Source: Pigmentiphaga sp. NML080357
GTDB taxonomy: Bacteria > Pseudomonadota > Gammaproteobacteria > Burkholderiales > Burkholderiaceae_B
DNA length: 64,000 bases
Assembly: GCF_002188465.1 (NCBI RefSeq)
Contig: NZ_NINW01000049.1
Location: 434,001-498,000, forward strand
Direction: 5' to 3'
The position numbers were made by a program, and so were the translations under genes. This document shows, piece by piece, positions 7,795-16,055 of the stretch; the stretch's first letter is position 1; every line of letters starts with the position of its first letter. The notes under the pieces are model-generated. The model was not told where the DNA came from, did no database searches, and worked only from the letters and a program-made list of their open reading frames with translations.

Positions 7795-8427
7795 ATGAAG
7801 CTGCATTGGTCCACCCGTTCGCCCTACGTGCGCAAGGTCATGGCGGCGGCCATCGAGACCGGGCTGGACGCGTCCATCCAGACCCGGCTGTCCATCGTCT
7901 CGCTGTCGACCGTGAACGCCGACGTGGAGCGCGACAACCCGCTGGGCAAGATACCCACCCTGGTGACCGACGAGGGCGTGGCCCTGTACGACTCGCTGGT
8001 CATCTGCGAATACCTGGACCACCACAGCCGCAAGGGCCGGCTGTTCCCGCGTGAGTTCGACCAGCGCCTCGAAGCGCTGCGCTGGCATGCGCTGGGCAAC
8101 GGGCTGACCGACATCCTGATCCTGTGGAACAACGAGCGGGGGCGCGATCCGGCGCTCCAGTCGCCGGCGCACCTGTCCTCCTACCGTGCCAAGACGCTGG
8201 CTACGCTGGACGCGCTCGAAGCCACGGTGGACGAGCTGGACCGTCGCGAGTTCGACATCGGCCACCTGGGCGTGGCGGTCGGGGTCGGCCACGCGGATTT
8301 CCGGTTTGCCGACCTGCAGTGGCGCGCCACGCGGCCGCGCCTGTCGGCCTGGGCCGACAGCATGGCCGAGCGCGAATCCCTGCGCCGGACCGTGCAGTTC
8401 GACCCGCGCCTGCAAAAACCAGGTTAG
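7795..8427 (+). CDS. Glutathione S-transferase family protein (paralogue 1)
   Basis: A 210-residue cytosolic GST. The thioredoxin-fold N-domain (1-80) has the conserved DNPLGKIPTLV cis-proline loop and the YDSLVICEYLD segment that binds the gamma-glutamyl group. The all-helical C-domain follows, ending in a DFRFADLQW stretch. The ATG at 7795 is chosen because it has a GGAAGGAG ribosome site and gives the canonical MKLHWS N-terminus. It is closely related to the GST at 13968: 14 of the first 16 residues are identical. In catabolic clusters such proteins can be isomerases, lyases or dehalogenases as well as detoxifying enzymes; nothing in the sequence decides between these. Confidence 0.9.
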   Translation: MKLHWSTRSPYVRKVMAAAIETGLDASIQTRLSIVSLSTVNADVERDNPLGKIPTLVTDEGVALYDSLVICEYLDHHSRKGRLFPREFDQRLEALRWHALGNGLTDILILWNNERGRDPALQSPAHLSSYRAKTLATLDALEATVDELDRREFDIGHLGVAVGVGHADFRFADLQWRATRPRLSAWADSMAERESLRRTVQFDPRLQKPG

Positions 8428-8460
8428 TGCCGACAGAAGTCCTCATCCCCGCCGTCGAAG

Positions 8461-8991
8461 CTAGCGCGCGGCGAACTCGCTCGCCAGCGCGTTGACCAGT
8501 CCGCCGCTTTCCCAGATCCGCACCATCTGCGGCGAGAACGGCGGTGACGGGATGACGCGGCCGTCGGCCAGTTCGATCTCTCCGGTGGCCGGCGTGACGC
8601 CGATTACGTCGCCATCGGCCACGGCCTGCGTGATGCCTGGAACCAGCAGTATCGGCAGCCCCTGGCTGAGCGCCCGCCGGATGAAGCCCGATTCGCAGGA
8701 CTCCACCAGCACGGCCGCGATGCCCGAGGCCTTGATGGCGACGCTGACTTCCACGTGGTTGTGATGCGCGAAGTTCTTGCCGCCGACGACGATGTCGCCC
8801 GGCCGGACTTGCGACGGGAACTCGGGCCGCAGCTGGCGAAAGCACATCTGCCTGAGCGCGTCCAGGTCGAACGGCTTGCCGAAGCCGTCCCGCACCGCGG
8901 CGAATTCGATGATGCCATCGTCGCCGCAGACCTGGTCGCCGAATTTCCAGACCCGGCCCCGCAGGGTGCGCACGGAGGATGCTTCGTTCAT
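8461..8991 (-). CDS. Aconitase-superfamily small (swivel) subunit, LeuD-like, with altered active site
   Basis: A 176-residue protein with the fold signature of isopropylmalate dehydratase small subunits: GRVWKFGDQVCGDDGIIEF near the start and RPGDIVVGGKNFA near residue 88. The motif that normally reads NFGCGSSREHAP is replaced by NFAHHNHVEVSV, so the Ser-Ser-Arg that contacts substrate in aconitases is missing. The following segment (SGIAAVLVESCESGF) matches the family again. It lies 13 bases after the large-subunit gene and is last in a minus-strand run panE-like - Bug - large - small. It is unlikely to be the leucine-biosynthesis enzyme; reaction unknown. Confidence 0.82.
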   Translation of the reverse strand: MNEASSVRTLRGRVWKFGDQVCGDDGIIEFAAVRDGFGKPFDLDALRQMCFRQLRPEFPSQVRPGDIVVGGKNFAHHNHVEVSVAIKASGIAAVLVESCESGFIRRALSQGLPILLVPGITQAVADGDVIGVTPATGEIELADGRVIPSPPFSPQMVRIWESGGLVNALASEFAAR

Positions 8992-9004
8992 GTCGTGCCG
9001 CTCC

Positions 9005-10291
9005 TCAAAGCCTGCCCGCCAGCAGCGGGCGCGGATCCGCGATCTCTCCCGCCACGGCCGATGCCGCCACCGTATAAGGCGAGGCCAGGTGCACCGAGGC
9101 CTGGGTGCTGCCGTTGCGGCCCTGGTAGTTGAACTGGTGGGTGGTGATCGAGACGTCCTCGCCGCTCAGCACGCCCAGGTAGCCCCAACAGGTATTGCAA
9201 CCGGGCGACAGCACCGTGGCGCCAGCCTCGGCGAACACCTCGAGCAGCCCTTCGCGCGCGGCCGCGGCGTAGACGTTCTGGCTGCCGGGCGAGATGTACA
9301 TCGTGACGTGCGGGGCGATCCGGCGGCCGCGCAGCACGGCGGCCGCCGCCCGCATGTCGTCGAGCCGGTTGTTGGCGCAGGACCCGACGGCGGCCTGGTC
9401 GATGCGCCGGCCCGCCACCCGCGCGACGTCCACCGCGCCGCTTTGCGTGGGCGGCACGGTCACCATGGGCGTCAGCTGCGACAGGTCGTAGGTCAGCACC
9501 GCCGCGTAGTCCGCGTCCGGGTCGCTGCGCATCACCTGGTAGGGCCGGCCGTCCGCGCGTTCGTCGACGTAGTCCAGCGCGCGCGCGTCCACGTCCATGA
9601 TGGCGGTGTCCGAACCGGTATGGAAGGTCGAGGCCAGGATGGCCTGCCTGTCGTCCAGGCTCAGCTGCGCCAGCGCCGGCCCGCCGTATTCGACGCAGCA
9701 TTGCAGGAAGGTACCCTGTTCCTCGTGGTCGCGGATGATGGCCTGGACCAGGTCCCGCCCGGTCACGCCGAAGGGCAGGCTGCCCACCAGCTCGATGCGT
9801 ACCGTGCGCGGCACGCACACCCAGTGCCGGTCGTTCAGCAACGGCGCCAGCACGTCGGTGGACATGGGAATGTTCAGGGCGCCGACCGCGCCGATCGACG
9901 CGATGTTGCCTTCGTCCGAAAACACCAGGGACCCGGGCCGGGCAAAGCCGCGTTCGACCAGCACCAGGTGGCGCAGCCCGGTGTTGGGGCCGTAGAAGTT
10001 GTCGACGCCGAAGTCGCGCGTCAGTTGCTTGAGCATGTGGTGCGTCGCCGCGTGCGGCGAACCGGTGGCGGCCGCCGGCGTGTGGTCGATGACGATGATG
10101 GCTTTCTCGGGCCGGGCGAACGAGGTCGCGCCTATCTTCTCCAGGTTGCGCTTGTGCATGGGCCAGACCATCTCCTGGGTGACCACGTGGTCCGGCACGC
10201 AATTGACGTATTCGCCCGGCGCCACGGTCTCCCGGCCGGCGGCGCGGGCCAGGATCTTCTGGGCGATGGTCTGGCCGGTGGAGGCTGGCAT
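9005..10291 (-). CDS. Aconitase-superfamily large subunit, LeuC-like, with altered active site
   Basis: A 428-residue homologue of the isopropylmalate/homoaconitate dehydratase large subunit, somewhat shorter than E. coli-type LeuC. The cluster cysteines are kept: GSCANNR near residue 308 and GCNTC near 366. The early Asp-His (VIDHTPAA) is present. The GDSHT motif that supplies Asp-Ser-His to the active site reads SDEGN, so Ser and His are lost. A Bug binding protein precedes it by 21 bases and the small subunit follows by 13. Context suggests isomerisation or hydration of an imported polycarboxylate, such as citraconate, dimethylmaleate or an aromatic ring-cleavage product; this is inference. 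Confidence 0.85.
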   Translation of the reverse strand: MPASTGQTIAQKILARAAGRETVAPGEYVNCVPDHVVTQEMVWPMHKRNLEKIGATSFARPEKAIIVIDHTPAAATGSPHAATHHMLKQLTRDFGVDNFYGPNTGLRHLVLVERGFARPGSLVFSDEGNIASIGAVGALNIPMSTDVLAPLLNDRHWVCVPRTVRIELVGSLPFGVTGRDLVQAIIRDHEEQGTFLQCCVEYGGPALAQLSLDDRQAILASTFHTGSDTAIMDVDARALDYVDERADGRPYQVMRSDPDADYAAVLTYDLSQLTPMVTVPPTQSGAVDVARVAGRRIDQAAVGSCANNRLDDMRAAAAVLRGRRIAPHVTMYISPGSQNVYAAAAREGLLEVFAEAGATVLSPGCNTCWGYLGVLSGEDVSITTHQFNYQGRNGSTQASVHLASPYTVAASAVAGEIADPRPLLAGRL

Positions 10292-10312
10292 GGCAAGTTC
10301 CTATTGGACCGA

Positions 10313-11293
10313 TCAGTTGAGCGAAATGCCGGTTTCCTTGATGAACTGGCCCCAGAACTCGTAGCTGGCGAGCACGTTCTTGCGATACTGCTCGGGCGAG
10401 CTCGAGACGGCAAGCGAGCCCATCTGCTCGTAAGCCTTGCGCACTTCGGGGGTAGCCATGATCGTTGCCAGTTCCCGCTGGACGCGATCGACGATGGCGG
10501 CCGGCGTGCCGGGCGGCATGATGACGCCGTACTCGGTCGCCTGCACGACCTTGGGATAGCCCAGCTCGACCAGGGTGGGGGCGTCGGGCAGCAGCGGCGT
10601 GCGCTTTTCCGTGGTGACCGCCAGCACCCGCACGGTGCCGGCCTGGACGTGAGGCAGGATGGGCGTCAGGTCCGAGACCATGGACTCGACCTGTCCGCCC
10701 AGCAGATCGGTGATCGCAGGCGCCGCGCCGGCGTAGGGCACGTGCACGATGTCGACGCCGGCCGCGCGCTTGAAACGCTCTCCGGCCAGGTGGACCATGG
10801 TTCCGGTGCCGGCGCTGCCGTAGTTCATCTTGCCCGGGTGGCTCTTGGCCCGCTCCAGGAACTGCGCCATATTGGTGATGCCGGACTTGGCGTTGACGGC
10901 GATGACCGCCGGCACCTGCGCCAGGCTGGAGACGTAGGTGAAGTCCTGCTGCACCGAATAGGGAACTTTCATCAGGTGGGGCATCACCATCAGCGCGCCG
11001 CCCGCGCCCAGTCCCATCGTGTAGCCGTCCGGCGTCGCCTTGGCCACCGCCGCGGTGCCGATGGAGCCGCCGGCCCCGGCGCGGTTCTCGACGACGATGG
11101 GCTGCTTGAGGGCCTCGCCCAGCGGACCCGCGATGGTGCGCACGTAGGTGTCGGTCGGCCCGCCGGGCGGGAAGGGCACGATGAAGCGGATCGGCCGGGT
11201 GGGCCAGGAGGCGCTTTGCGCCAGGATCGGTGCCGAGAAAATTCCCAGGGTGCAGCTTGCGATCAGGCATGCCGCAAGGCGTCTGGCGCGCAT
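10313..11293 (-). CDS. Bug/TctC-family periplasmic solute-binding protein
   Basis: A 326-residue binding protein with a signal peptide cleaved near residue 26 (SAPILAQ). The ATG at 11293 is chosen for its GAGGAGA ribosome site and signal peptide; the reading frame stays open far upstream without coding character. The ligand loop is PFPPGGPTDTYVR; the second motif is VPYAGAAPAI, where Ala replaces the usual Lys. It heads the aconitase-like pair 21 bases downstream and presumably binds that enzyme's precursor. The 115-base gap to the panE-like gene contains a copy of the regulon motif, so it likely has its own promoter. Confidence 0.9.
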   Translation of the reverse strand: MRARRLAACLIASCTLGIFSAPILAQSASWPTRPIRFIVPFPPGGPTDTYVRTIAGPLGEALKQPIVVENRAGAGGSIGTAAVAKATPDGYTMGLGAGGALMVMPHLMKVPYSVQQDFTYVSSLAQVPAVIAVNAKSGITNMAQFLERAKSHPGKMNYGSAGTGTMVHLAGERFKRAAGVDIVHVPYAGAAPAITDLLGGQVESMVSDLTPILPHVQAGTVRVLAVTTEKRTPLLPDAPTLVELGYPKVVQATEYGVIMPPGTPAAIVDRVQRELATIMATPEVRKAYEQMGSLAVSSSPEQYRKNVLASYEFWGQFIKETGISLN

Positions 11294-11345
11294 GGCAGTC
11301 TCCTCTTCGGCGGGCGGTGCCGCCGCGTCTTGTCGATGTCCGGGC

Positions 11346-11399
11346 ATGGTATCGGGCGTGCCGCGGCGTCGATAGGCGCCGCGGTGCAAAGCTGCTATG
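11346..11399 (-). promoter_or_regulatory. Shared regulon motif upstream of Bug-aconitase-like genes
   Basis: On the minus strand CATAGCAGCTTTGCACC runs from 11399 to 11383. It is the best match to the right half of the motif seen at 4305, 7698, 12588 and 16056. A GATACCA (-10-like) sits about 38 bases beyond the TTG, the spacing seen at three of the other sites. On the left side only GTTA is found, two bases closer than expected. Confidence 0.45.
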
Positions 11400-11408
11400 G
11401 CGTGCGCG

Positions 11409-12440
11409 TTAACGGCCGGGCGAGGTGTAGAGGCCCAGCCGTTCGGCGCGCACGCGCGCCAGCGCGTAGACGGTCTCGAGCAGCGGCGCGGGCATGCCCA
11501 GCTCGCCGGCAATCTCCACGGCGGCGCCGAGGATGCTGTCCAGCTCTACCGCGCGGCCGGCCTCCACGTCCTGCAGCATCGACGTCTTGACGTGCCCCAG
11601 CTTGCGCGTGACCGCCAGGCGCTCGGGAGGCGAGATGGCCAGCGGCAGGCCCAGCGCTTCTCCCATCGCCAGGAGTTCCCGCATCATGGCCTGGAACAGG
11701 CGGTTGACGCGCTCGTCGTCGATCAAGAGGTCGGTGGCCGAGCCCGTCAGCAGGCTGACGGGATTGAAGCAGGCGTTGCCCAGCAGTTTTTCCCAGACCA
11801 CGCCGCGGATGTTGGGGCTGGCCGATGCGTCGAAGCCGGCGTCGGCAAGGCGCTGCGCCGCGGCTTGCGCCCTCGGGCTGGACCCGCCGCCCGGTTCGCC
11901 CACCACCAGCCGCGATCCGGATGCGTGGACCACCACGCCGGGTTCCGGGCACGAGCAGGACGGGAAAACGACGAAGCCCAGGATGCGATCGGCGGGAATG
12001 GCCCGCTCGAGCCGTCCCTCCGGATCCACCGCGCGCAGGCGATGTCCCGCCAGCGGGCCGCCCCCTGGCTGGAAGAACCACCATGGCACGCCGTTCAGGG
12101 CGGGCAGCACGACTGTGTCCGGCCCCAGCAACGGCGCGAGCCGGTCGGCCAGCGCCGGCAGCGAGGGCGATTTGACCGCGAGTATCACCAGGTCTTGCAC
12201 GCCCAGCCGCCCGGGATCGTCGCTGGCGCGCACCCGGGCCACCGATTCCACGCCGCCGCTGTCCAGGCGTATGCCCCGTTCGTTCACCGCGCGCAGCGTG
12301 GCGCCTCGCGCCAGCACGCTGACGTCGTTGCCCGCCAGGGCCAGCCGCGCCGCCAGGAATCCGCCGATGGCGCCCGCTCCGGCGATGCCTATCCTCAGGC
12401 GGCCGGGAGCCGGCATGGTCCGTTCTTGGGCGTTGTCCAT
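11409..12440 (-). CDS. Ketopantoate reductase-like (PanE/ApbA family) oxidoreductase
   Basis: A 343-residue NADPH-dependent 2-oxoacid reductase homologue. The dinucleotide loop is at about residues 17-26 (GIAGAGAIGG). The catalytic lysine lies in VVWEKLLGNACFNP near residue 222, and the substrate loop KTSMLQDVEAGRAVELDSI near 290 is intact. The ATG at 12440 has a GGAGA ribosome site; a second ATG at 12416 would shorten it by eight residues. It is first in the minus-strand run that continues to Bug and the aconitase-like pair, and diverges from CaiB. In such clusters PanE paralogues usually reduce a pathway-specific 2-oxoacid rather than serve pantothenate synthesis (inference). Confidence 0.88.
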   Translation of the reverse strand: MDNAQERTMPAPGRLRIGIAGAGAIGGFLAARLALAGNDVSVLARGATLRAVNERGIRLDSGGVESVARVRASDDPGRLGVQDLVILAVKSPSLPALADRLAPLLGPDTVVLPALNGVPWWFFQPGGGPLAGHRLRAVDPEGRLERAIPADRILGFVVFPSCSCPEPGVVVHASGSRLVVGEPGGGSSPRAQAAAQRLADAGFDASASPNIRGVVWEKLLGNACFNPVSLLTGSATDLLIDDERVNRLFQAMMRELLAMGEALGLPLAISPPERLAVTRKLGHVKTSMLQDVEAGRAVELDSILGAAVEIAGELGMPAPLLETVYALARVRAERLGLYTSPGR

Positions 12441-12540
12441 CGGTGATGTCTCCTGCGGATATGGGGGGCTGCGAGTCCGCCGGCGGCAGCCCGCTCTCGC
12501 TCCATTATTCCGGCCCCTGTCGCGCGCGTGGTGCACCCGG

Positions 12541-12658
12541 CAGGCATTTCTGCCTGTGCCCGGCGGATATAGCGGACCATGGACGGCGTTATGCGCATGG
12601 ACGCATTGCAGTCTTGCCGGCCCAGGCAGTAGGCAAGCGGGCGTCGGGCCCCTAGAGT
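12541..12658. promoter_or_regulatory. Shared regulon motif and promoter in the PanE-like/CaiB divergent gap
   Basis: The 286-base gap 12441-12726 contains GTTATG-N10-CATTGCAGTCTTGCC at 12588-12618, aligned with the 16056 site over both halves. TAGAGT at 12653-12658 starts 39 bases after the TTG. A separate small palindrome CAGGCA-N4-TGCCTG lies at 12541-12556. No small reading frame with a plausible ribosome site is seen in the gap. Confidence 0.5.
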
Positions 12659-12726
12659 CCGCACAGCGGCGACAGGCGCGGACGGATGAGGCTCGTCCGG
12701 CCGTCGGCGCGCACGCGGAGGAATGT

Positions 12727-13956
12727 ATGCATCGAACGACGGGCCCGCTGTCGCACGTCAAAGTCCTGGACCTGAGCCGCATCCTGGCGGCGCCGTGGGC
12801 CAGCCAGACCCTGGCCGATCTCGGCGCCGACGTCATCAAGGTGGAGCGTCCCGGCAGCGGCGACGACACCCGCGCCTGGGGGCCGCCTTTCCTGAAGGAC
12901 GGGCAGGGGCAGGATACCGAGGAGGCCGGCTACTACCTCGCGGTCAACCGCGGCAAGCGCTCGATCACGATCGGGCTCGACACGCCCGAGGGCCAGCGCA
13001 TCGTGCGGGAGCTGGCCATGCGCGCCGACATCCTGCTGGAGAACTACAAGGTCGGCACGCTGGCCCGCTACGGGCTCGACCAGGCATCGCTGCGGGCGCT
13101 CAACCCGAGGCTGATCTATTGCTCGGTCACCGGATTCGGCCAGACGGGGCCGCGCCGCGATCAGCCCGCCTACGACTTCCTGATACAGGCCATGGGCGGC
13201 CTGATGAGCGTGACCGGAGAACGCGACGACCGGCCCGGCGGCGGTCCGCAGAAGGTGGGCGTGCCCATCGTCGACCTGATGACCGGCATGTACACCGCCG
13301 TGGCGGTACTGGCTGCGCTGGCCCGCCGCAACGAAACGGGCGAAGGCGAGTACATCGACATCGGCATGTTCGACGTGCAGGTGGCGACCCTGGCCAACCA
13401 GGCCATGAACTACCTGGTGTCCGGCAAGCCGCCGCGGCGCAACGGCAACGCCCACCCCAACATCCAGCCGCAGGACGTCTATCGGTGCGCCGACGGCGAC
13501 ATCATCCTGGTCGTCGGCAACGACGGCCAGTTCCGCAAGCTGTGCGAAGCGCTGGGACATGCGGAGTGGGCCGCGGACGAGCGCTTCGCCACCAACGCGC
13601 AGCGCGTGCGGAACATCGACCGGCTGTCGGCGATGCTGCGCGAAGTGCTGGCGCGCCGCGACCGCGCCGGCCTGCTCGCGCTGCTGGATCGCGCCGGCGT
13701 GCCGTGCGGGCCGATCAACACGGTGGCGGAAGTGTTCGAGGAGCCGCAGACGATCGCGCGCGGGATGCTGCGCCATATCGACCATCCCAGCGGCGGCCAG
13801 GTGCCTCAGGTCGCCAGCCCCATGCGGTTCGCCGATGCCGCGTTGCCCGACCTCGCCGCCCCGCCCACGCTCGGCCAGCACAGCGCCGAGATCCTGGCCG
13901 AATTGGGCTACGACGCCGCCGGCATCGAGGCGCTGCGCGCCGCGGGCGCGATCTGA
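12727..13956 (+). CDS. CaiB/BaiF family (class III) CoA-transferase
   Basis: A 409-residue CoA-transferase. Landmarks are VKVLDLSRILAAPW (11-24), GADVIKVERPGSGDDTR (33-49), FGQTGPRRDQPAYDF, and the likely catalytic Asp183 in PIVDLMTGMY. The ATG at 12727 is preceded by GCGGAGGA and gives the standard N-terminus; an ATG four bases upstream is in another frame. A glutathione transferase gene follows after 11 bases, so the two are probably cotranscribed. In Alcaligenaceae such transferases activate diverse acids, including dicarboxylates and aromatic acids; the substrate cannot be read from sequence. The divergent promoter links it to the PanE-like/aconitase-like run. Confidence 0.92.
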   Translation: MHRTTGPLSHVKVLDLSRILAAPWASQTLADLGADVIKVERPGSGDDTRAWGPPFLKDGQGQDTEEAGYYLAVNRGKRSITIGLDTPEGQRIVRELAMRADILLENYKVGTLARYGLDQASLRALNPRLIYCSVTGFGQTGPRRDQPAYDFLIQAMGGLMSVTGERDDRPGGGPQKVGVPIVDLMTGMYTAVAVLAALARRNETGEGEYIDIGMFDVQVATLANQAMNYLVSGKPPRRNGNAHPNIQPQDVYRCADGDIILVVGNDGQFRKLCEALGHAEWAADERFATNAQRVRNIDRLSAMLREVLARRDRAGLLALLDRAGVPCGPINTVAEVFEEPQTIARGMLRHIDHPSGGQVPQVASPMRFADAALPDLAAPPTLGQHSAEILAELGYDAAGIEALRAAGAI

Positions 13957-13967
13957 GGGGGACGCGC

Positions 13968-14582
13968 ATGAAATTGCATTGGTCTCCCAAGTCGCCTTAC
14001 GTGCGCAAGGTCATGGTCTGCCTGCAGGAACTCGGGCTGGACGACCGCGTGGAGCGGGTGCGCTCGGTCGCGGCCATGCTCCGGCCCAATCCGCAGATCA
14101 TGCGGGACAATCCCCTGAGCAAGATCCCGACGCTGGTGCTGGACGACGGATCGGCGCTGTTCGATTCGGCCGTCATCTGCGAATACCTCGACGCGCTGGC
14201 CGGCGGCGGGCTGTTCCCGGCGCGGGGCGAGGAGAAGTGGCGGGCCCTGCGCTGGCATGCCTTCGCCGACGGCCTGCTGGACGTCCTCATCCTGTGGCGC
14301 AACGAGGCCGACCGCGGCGATGGCCAGCGGTCGGATGCGCTCATCGACGCGTTCCGGATCAAGACCGAGGCGGCGCTGCGCCAGCTGGAAAGCGAAGCCC
14401 GGGCGCTGGAGTCCGCGCCGTTCGGCATCGGTCACATCGGCCTCGGCTGCGCGCTGGGCTACATGGATTTCCGCTTTGCATTCCTGCAATGGCGCGAGCG
14501 CGCACCGCAACTGGCCGCGTGGCATGCCCGGATCGCAGCCCGGCCATCGTTCCGGAGCACCGAGCCCGTGCTGGAGGGATGA
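13968..14582 (+). CDS. Glutathione S-transferase family protein (paralogue 2)
   Basis: A 204-residue GST with N-terminal MKLHWSPKSPYVRKVM, nearly identical to the opening of the GST at 7795. The DNPLSKIPTLV loop and FDSAVICEYLD are the glutathione-site motifs; the C-domain ends with DFRFAFLQW. It begins 11 bases after the CaiB stop, with GGGGGA as ribosome site. The pairing of a GST with a CoA-transferase is unusual for plain detoxification and suggests a step such as glutathione-dependent isomerisation or ring opening in the pathway. That role is inference. Confidence 0.9.
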   Translation: MKLHWSPKSPYVRKVMVCLQELGLDDRVERVRSVAAMLRPNPQIMRDNPLSKIPTLVLDDGSALFDSAVICEYLDALAGGGLFPARGEEKWRALRWHAFADGLLDVLILWRNEADRGDGQRSDALIDAFRIKTEAALRQLESEARALESAPFGIGHIGLGCALGYMDFRFAFLQWRERAPQLAAWHARIAARPSFRSTEPVLEG

Positions 14583-14588
14583 GACGCT

Positions 14589-15425
14589 TCAGCCGTAGAG
14601 CCGGGTCGGGTTGTCGACCAGGATCCTGCGCACCAGCGACTCGCTGCCGGTCCATGCGCGGAAGGTGTCGAACAGCTTGCGCGTGTCGGGCAACGGATCG
14701 ATGCGGATGTGGGGCCAGTCGCTGCCCCAGACGAGCTGGTCGGGATTGGCTTCCAGCAGCTTGCGGTGAAAGGGGCGTCCGGGCTCCATGTCCGGCGTTT
14801 TCAGCAGGCTGCGATAGGCCGACAGCTTGACCCATGCCTTGCCGTCTGCCAGCAGGCGCAGCAATTGCTGGAAGCCGGGATCCTCCGTGCCGGCCCGTAC
14901 GTCGAAACTTCCCATGTGGTCGATCACGACCGGGCAGGGCAGGCTGGCCAGCAGCGGCGCGATGCCGGGCAGCGCCTCGCAGTCGGTCCAGAGCTCGACG
15001 TGCAGCCCGGCGTCGGCGACGGCGGAGGCCATCTGCCGCAGGTCGTCGATCGAGGCGCTGCCGGCGAAATTCCCCGCCGCGCCGCTGCGATGGCTGTAGC
15101 GCAGCGCGCGTACGCCGCGCCCGCGCAGCGTGGCCAGATCCAGGGGCGTGCCCGGTCGCGCGACGATGACGCCGCGCAAGTGGTCGTGCGTCGAGAGCGC
15201 GTGGAACAGCAGCGAGTAGTCTTCCCCGTACGCGCTGGGATGCACCAGCACCGCATGCGACAGCCCCTGGCCGGCCAGCATGGCCGAATGGTCCGCGACC
15301 AGCGCCTCGGGCGGCGTGTAGCTGCGTTCGGCCGCCAGCGGGAAGCGATCATAGGGGCCCAGCAGGTGGTTATGGCAGTCCCAGCCCGTGATCGGGGTGG
15401 GAGCCTGTCGCGCATCGCCGCTCAT
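14589..15425 (-). CDS. Amidohydrolase, 2-pyrone-4,6-dicarboxylate lactonase-like (LigI group)
   Basis: A 278-residue TIM-barrel hydrolase of the amidohydrolase_2 group. It has WDCHNHLLGP near residue 15, a VIDHMGSFD segment near 168 and WGSDWPHIRIDP near 228, whose Asp is the expected catalytic base. Length and the GSDWPH motif resemble 2-pyrone-4,6-dicarboxylate lactonase and related sugar/aromatic lactonases. Its ATG overlaps the stop of the upstream carboxymuconolactone-decarboxylase-like gene by 4 bases (ATGA), so the two are translationally coupled. Likely role: hydrolysis of a lactone formed during ring cleavage. The exact lactone is unknown. Confidence 0.85.
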   Translation of the reverse strand: MSGDARQAPTPITGWDCHNHLLGPYDRFPLAAERSYTPPEALVADHSAMLAGQGLSHAVLVHPSAYGEDYSLLFHALSTHDHLRGVIVARPGTPLDLATLRGRGVRALRYSHRSGAAGNFAGSASIDDLRQMASAVADAGLHVELWTDCEALPGIAPLLASLPCPVVIDHMGSFDVRAGTEDPGFQQLLRLLADGKAWVKLSAYRSLLKTPDMEPGRPFHRKLLEANPDQLVWGSDWPHIRIDPLPDTRKLFDTFRAWTGSESLVRRILVDNPTRLYG

Positions 15426-16009
15426 CGCGCCTGGCCCCATGCCGCCGCGTCGTCCTGGGGCAGCGGGAAGGCGGCGACCACGCCGGGCTCCAGCGGAATC
15501 TCGTGCGCGTTCAGGGTCATCGCCACCAGCGTGTAGTAGCCGACCAGCGCGGTCAGCTCCACCACCGTGCGCGCGCCGAAACGCGCCAGCGCGGCGGCGT
15601 AGGTCGCGTTGGACACCGACCGGTGGGCATTCAGCTCGCTGGCGTAGCGCACCACCAGCGCGTCGTCGGGCGCCAGTTCGTCGGGGATGCGGCGTTCGCA
15701 CAGGGCCTCGATGATCCAGGCTTCCACGCCTGCCTTCTCGGCCTCGGTCCGGTGGGCCGCCCATTCGAAGGGGGAATGGCAGGCCCGGGCCGTGACCAGG
15801 ATGGCCAGCTCCGACAGCCGGGGCGGCAGCGTGGTGTCGTAGCGCAGCAGTTCGCCCAGCGCCGACCAGCGCTCGGCCAGTTCGGGGTTGTACAGCGCGG
15901 CGCGCAGCGGCCCCCGCAGCCGGCCGCGCTTGCCGGCGACGACTTTATCGTGCACCCGGCGTTGTTCCGGGCTCATGGTTTCGGGCGTGGGCAGGTCGAT
16001 TCTCGGCAT
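15422..16009 (-). CDS. Carboxymuconolactone decarboxylase family protein
   Basis: A 195-residue protein of the CMD/AhpD-like all-helical family. The central stretch ELAILVTARACHSPFEWAAH (about residues 67-86) is the family core, with a single Cys and the EWAAH helix. The redox CxxC pair of AhpD is absent, so it is more like the non-redox decarboxylase-type branch. The ATG at 16009 has an AGAGGAG ribosome site. It is first in a two-gene unit with the overlapping amidohydrolase and diverges from an enoyl-CoA hydratase across the shared motif. A role in processing a lactone or muconate-like intermediate fits, but is inferred. Confidence 0.85.
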   Translation of the reverse strand: MPRIDLPTPETMSPEQRRVHDKVVAGKRGRLRGPLRAALYNPELAERWSALGELLRYDTTLPPRLSELAILVTARACHSPFEWAAHRTEAEKAGVEAWIIEALCERRIPDELAPDDALVVRYASELNAHRSVSNATYAAALARFGARTVVELTALVGYYTLVAMTLNAHEIPLEPGVVAAFPLPQDDAAAWGQAR

Positions 16010-16055
16010 GGGCTCCTCTCTTCTGGGCGCATTATCGGACGCCACGCGCGGCGGC

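Noticed and set aside
8461-10291. Calling the aconitase-like pair leuC and leuD of leucine biosynthesis
   Set aside because: The GDSHT and GSSRE motifs are missing, the neighbours are Bug and PanE-like genes, and no leuB is adjacent.
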